Source of the DNA: an uncultured Clostridia bacterium
GTDB taxonomy: Bacteria > Bacillota > Clostridia > Oscillospirales > Oscillospiraceae
Direction of reading: 5' to 3'
DNA length: 64,000 nt
Assembly: GCA_937858235.1 (NCBI GenBank)
Contig: CALLZZ010000575.1
Location: 1 to 64,000 of the forward strand
The notes beneath the pieces are model-generated. The model searched no databases. It had not been told where the DNA came from and worked only from the letters and a program-made list of their open reading frames with translations. The position numbers and the translations under genes are program-made. Below are positions 61,367 through 64,000 of this stretch, in pieces; position 1 is the first letter of the stretch; every line of letters begins with the position of its first letter.

Positions 61367-62327
61367 CGCATTCCACCTCCGGCAGAAGATGTTCTGACGC
61401 TGAATAATCGAACCCCGTCATTTTTTCAAACAGGCCCGGAACCAAGTGGATATAGTAATATGTGTCGCTTAACTGCGCGTGGCCCATATACGCGCTGAGA
61501 TACGGCAGCATGGCGGTTACGTCCTTGCCATCACACATCCACTGGTACAGACGGTGCGTCGCGAATGTGTGCCGGAAGTCGTAAAGCCTGGGGGAATACT
61601 CGCCGGACGTTCCAATTCCTGCTTTCGCTTTGGCAATGCGGAAAGTTTTGTTGAGTCCTACTTTACCATAAATATTTCCGTTGGAATCAGGAAAAAACAG
61701 TTCGCGTCCGGGCATGACTTTAGAAACTGTTTCATCATACTTCCGGCATATTTCCGTAACATCATCCGCCATCATCACGATCCGGCTTTTGTGGCCTTTG
61801 CTTTCTACAATATCCAGCCGCCCCTTTTCCAAATCCACATCAGCGGTACGGAGCTTTCGGGTCTCGCAAGGGCGTAAACCACAGCAGTATAGCAAGCGGA
61901 CAAGTGTTGGGAAGACAAAGTGGCGGATAGGATACCCCTTGCGGGGCCGCAGATGGTCTAAAACATTCCACAGCGCGGCGATTTCTTCTTCACTGTAAAT
62001 GTGCGGGATATGCCGCGGACCTTTCTTCGCGAAATTCGGTGTGAGAACAAACGCCGGTTCCCCGCAGCGGTTCAGGTAACGGGCAAATTCCCTGACCGGC
62101 ATTAAACGGTTGCGAAAGGTGTTGTTGCCCTCTGTATCTTTCCGAACTGCCCACGCCAAACAAATCTCTTTGGTTAGAGTGGTTTCGGAGGGGAATTTGT
62201 CAAGGCAGAACCGGTCAAAGTCGAGCAGCAGTCGTAACGATTCGTCATACGGAAAACCGACGGCATTCTTTTGCTGTGCGAAGCCGCGCAGGCGCTCGGA
62301 AAAAAGGCTCTTAAACGTATGCTTCAC
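61359..62327 (-). CDS. Tyrosine recombinase, second of RIT trio
   Basis: A 322-residue recombinase: Arg in CGLRPCETRKL, Lys in ESKGHKSRIVMM, SPRLYDFRHTFATHRLY (Tyr where many have the first His of HxxR), YMGHAQLSDTYYYIHL. So the usual H-x-x-R motif is YDFR here, as in several proteins of this subgroup. Overlaps the first gene by 4 nt, showing coupled translation. Confidence 0.87.
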   Translation of the reverse strand: MKHTFKSLFSERLRGFAQQKNAVGFPYDESLRLLLDFDRFCLDKFPSETTLTKEICLAWAVRKDTEGNNTFRNRLMPVREFARYLNRCGEPAFVLTPNFAKKGPRHIPHIYSEEEIAALWNVLDHLRPRKGYPIRHFVFPTLVRLLYCCGLRPCETRKLRTADVDLEKGRLDIVESKGHKSRIVMMADDVTEICRKYDETVSKVMPGRELFFPDSNGNIYGKVGLNKTFRIAKAKAGIGTSGEYSPRLYDFRHTFATHRLYQWMCDGKDVTAMLPYLSAYMGHAQLSDTYYYIHLVPGLFEKMTGFDYSASEHLLPEVECDE

Positions 62328-63937
62328 ACCAAATCACCCGCCTTTCCGCAGGGCACAAGCCCCAGCGCGCAGGTTTTCAGGCCCTGCTCATCTACGGATA
62401 GATACGGTTTCGCCGAATCAATCTTTGAATGCCCCAAAAGTTGTCGGAGCAATTCAAGCGGTATCTCGTTTTGCAGCAGCCGGGTTCCAAACGACCGCCG
62501 GAAGCTGTGGAATCCCCGGCGGGGAATATGTGAAACAATGTTCGCACGGCGTAGATATTTTGTCACAAGGGCGCTGGCGCTACGATTGTTGATGGGGCGT
62601 AGTGCGCCAGTGTGACACAGGAAAATATACGGCAGATCACTTTCTGGACGGGCGTGGAGCAGATAGTCCGCGATTGCGTTGCCGCTTTCGGGTTCAAGAG
62701 GCAGACTTAGCTGCTTTCCCGTTTTTTGCTGAACAATGCGAATCTCCCCGGCCCGCCAGTCAATATTCTCCCGCTTGAGGTTGACAACATCACAGGCGCG
62801 CAGGCCGGTTTGGGCAGCCAAGAGCATCATGGCGTAATCACGCTTGCCAAAGGCCGTTTCTAAATTTGGCTCATCCAGTAAGCGCGCTGTTTCACCACCA
62901 GTAAAGCCCTCTCGGAATACTGTTCTGCACGCGACCATCTCGGGAACCGCAAGGCTCAGGTTCTCCGGCGTAAAATTGTTTTCATACAAATGCAGAAGAA
63001 ATACCCGAACGGAAAAGATAGCCGAGTATAGTCCTCCGGTGTACCTATCTGCCATACGAGTTATGGTATCGCTGACCTCTGCCAAAGTAATGCCGTCAAA
63101 GGATTTCCGGCCGCGTGCTTCCAGCTCGAAGAAAAAGGTGCGTATGGCGCTTCGGGCCACCTTGACCGTGCTGCCCGCAAGTATGCCCGTGCGATTGGCG
63201 TTGTCGCAGAAATGGAGAAGCAAGGCTGCAAATTCGGGAGCCGGTTCGCGTTGTCCCCAATCTGGGACCTTGTAGAGAGTAATATCTCCGGTTCGGTGCA
63301 TTTCAGCCAGAAGGAAACTCGCTTTGCGCAGGTTCTGGTATGAAACCCGCGAAGTGAGCCCCTGCTCATATTTGCTCCGTATTTCCGCCACCATGTCGGA
63401 TACCAGCGATTCAGAATAGTGTACCAGCCCTTGCTCTGTGTGCCTGCGCAAAATGACTGTCATTCCTTCGGCTGTGTAATGCCGCACTGTTCGCTTCGTC
63501 AGGCCCGCTTTGAGAAGCTCTTGCTTAACTCGCCAAATCAGTGCGAAAAGGTCATCGGGGTCAGCCAGTTGTTCAGGTGTGGGCATGTCCAGCTCAACAC
63601 TTTGGCGCGGTTTTCTCAGAACAGGTTCCCATGGTCTGAGCTCTGTCAATTCTACTGTACCGGTTTGTGCAAAGTGTTTGAGCAACTCACTCCCGCGGCG
63701 AACCAGCCGCCATTTCCATTCGGAAAATTCTCTGCGCTCAAAAAGCTCGCGCTGTTCCAGCACAAACGCGTCAAGCATTTTGGCGCTCACGTTCAGAACA
63801 CCCTGGCGGGTGAAATGACGGATAACCGCGCCAAAACCTGTGGTTCGATACTCTTTCACCGTCTTTGCACTTGCGTCACCTTGCTTCAACAGCCTTAACG
63901 ACTGTTCGGCAACTTCTTGCAGATTAAATGTGTCCAT
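62324..63937 (-). CDS. Tyrosine recombinase, first of RIT trio (long)
   Basis: A 537-residue recombinase, longer than usual because of two N-terminal SAM-like segments (residues about 10-90 and 130-230) before the catalytic part. Arg in AQTGLRACDVVNL, Lys in QQKTGKQLSLPL, HSFRRSFGTRLL, LLGHSKIDSAKPYLS: R-K-HxxR-H-Y complete. Ends 4 nt into the second gene. First gene of the trio. Confidence 0.87.
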   Translation of the reverse strand: MDTFNLQEVAEQSLRLLKQGDASAKTVKEYRTTGFGAVIRHFTRQGVLNVSAKMLDAFVLEQRELFERREFSEWKWRLVRRGSELLKHFAQTGTVELTELRPWEPVLRKPRQSVELDMPTPEQLADPDDLFALIWRVKQELLKAGLTKRTVRHYTAEGMTVILRRHTEQGLVHYSESLVSDMVAEIRSKYEQGLTSRVSYQNLRKASFLLAEMHRTGDITLYKVPDWGQREPAPEFAALLLHFCDNANRTGILAGSTVKVARSAIRTFFFELEARGRKSFDGITLAEVSDTITRMADRYTGGLYSAIFSVRVFLLHLYENNFTPENLSLAVPEMVACRTVFREGFTGGETARLLDEPNLETAFGKRDYAMMLLAAQTGLRACDVVNLKRENIDWRAGEIRIVQQKTGKQLSLPLEPESGNAIADYLLHARPESDLPYIFLCHTGALRPINNRSASALVTKYLRRANIVSHIPRRGFHSFRRSFGTRLLQNEIPLELLRQLLGHSKIDSAKPYLSVDEQGLKTCALGLVPCGKAGDLV

Positions 63938-64000
63938 TCGTTTACCTCGTATTTTCAGATAGTCAGGTTAAAACCTACCTTTTCTATTATACGAATAAAC
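63938..64000. other. Upstream region of the RIT trio
   Basis: A/T-rich sequence that should hold the promoter of the recombinase operon. No end repeat recognised. Confidence 0.35.

Larger units (their letters stand above)
39830..64000 (+). mobile_element. Integrative conjugative element, left part (right end outside)
   Basis: From about 39.83 kb G+C rises and all genes to 60.3 kb bar one read rightward. Their families (Dam-type methylase, DUF3849, YodL, SpoVG, Tad-like pilus, DUF3852-like, TrbL-like) are those I know from Clostridia conjugative elements. The left border is not precise; a tRNA-Ala gene stands just outside. Relaxase and coupling protein are not in the window. An RIT element has inserted at about 60.25 kb. 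Confidence 0.75.
60250..64000 (-). mobile_element. RIT (Recombinase-in-Trio) element, right end outside window
   Basis: Three consecutive tyrosine-recombinase genes of different types, in the same direction and overlapping by 4 and 8 nt, define an RIT element. The left end lies within the methyltransferase gene; the right end is beyond 64000, since no reverse complement of the left hairpin occurs in the last 63 bp. Confidence 0.8.

Noticed and set aside
60341..63937. Tn554-type TnpA/TnpB/TnpC trio
   Set aside because: Tn554 has two recombinases and a small non-recombinase TnpC; here all three are full tyrosine recombinases, which fits RIT.

Overview
The window looks like the chromosome of an anaerobic, Gram-positive, Clostridia-type bacterium (Bacillota). 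The evidence is a VanW protein, EcsAB, S-layer-homology (SLH) and stalk-domain exported proteins, a T-box leader, SpoVG, and an iron-only-hydrogenase-like sensor kinase; a syntrophic or Desulfotomaculum/Syntrophomonas-like relative is a guess. The first ~39.7 kb is host-like sequence of moderate G+C with one inserted island. The last ~24 kb is visibly more G+C-rich and is a mobile element.

Host-like part. 0.1-3.3 kb: an HD-GYP response regulator behind a kinase that carries two 4Fe-4S clusters and a hydrogenase-like domain, probably a redox or H2 input to cyclic-di-GMP turnover. 3.4-9.6 kb: an island with degenerate IS ends on both sides, a strongly folded region resembling a HEARO/IscB-type omega RNA, a 1665-residue SF1 helicase with a C-terminal nuclease, and a small PC4-like ssDNA-binding protein. 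9.6-12.9 kb: sigma-A promoter, tryptophan-type T-box and a trpXYZ-like ABC transporter. 13.2-16.1 kb: molybdate transporter modABC, whose ModA carries an extra N-terminal stalk domain. 16.4-29 kb: a CoA-transferase remnant, a thioesterase, DegV, two related exported DUF4163/DUF3298 proteins (one with SLH repeats plus a chagasin-like inhibitor domain), a MITE-like element, EcsAB, a KefB/TrkA-type antiporter, a MerR regulator and VanW. 29-35.4 kb: two sigma/anti-sigma modules, each followed by membrane genes. 35.5-39.5 kb: a small protein, a soluble chemoreceptor and a phosphatase-like membrane protein. A tRNA-Ala(CGC) gene stands at 39.6 kb.

Mobile part. From about 39.8 kb on lies an integrative conjugative element (ICE) cargo and assembly region: small accessory proteins, a Dam-type methylase, DUF3849 and YodL-type proteins, SpoVG, a 1310-residue SLH surface protein flanked by two near-identical pilin-like genes, and a full Tad/type-IVc-like pilus set (TadV peptidase, CpaB, TadZ-, TadA-, TadB- and TadC-like proteins, pilin-like and TadE-like proteins). 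These are followed by exported proteins and a polytopic TrbL/VirB6-like protein. A cytosine-5 methyltransferase gene is cut off after its catalytic Pro-Cys motif by a Recombinase-in-Trio (RIT) element, three overlapping tyrosine recombinase genes that run to the window edge. Relaxase, VirD4 and VirB4 are not visible and would have to lie beyond 64 kb.

The best candidates for something under-described are the omega-RNA-like locus directly in front of the helicase-nuclease/ssDNA-binding pair, and the SLH-plus-Tad-pilus module inside the ICE.
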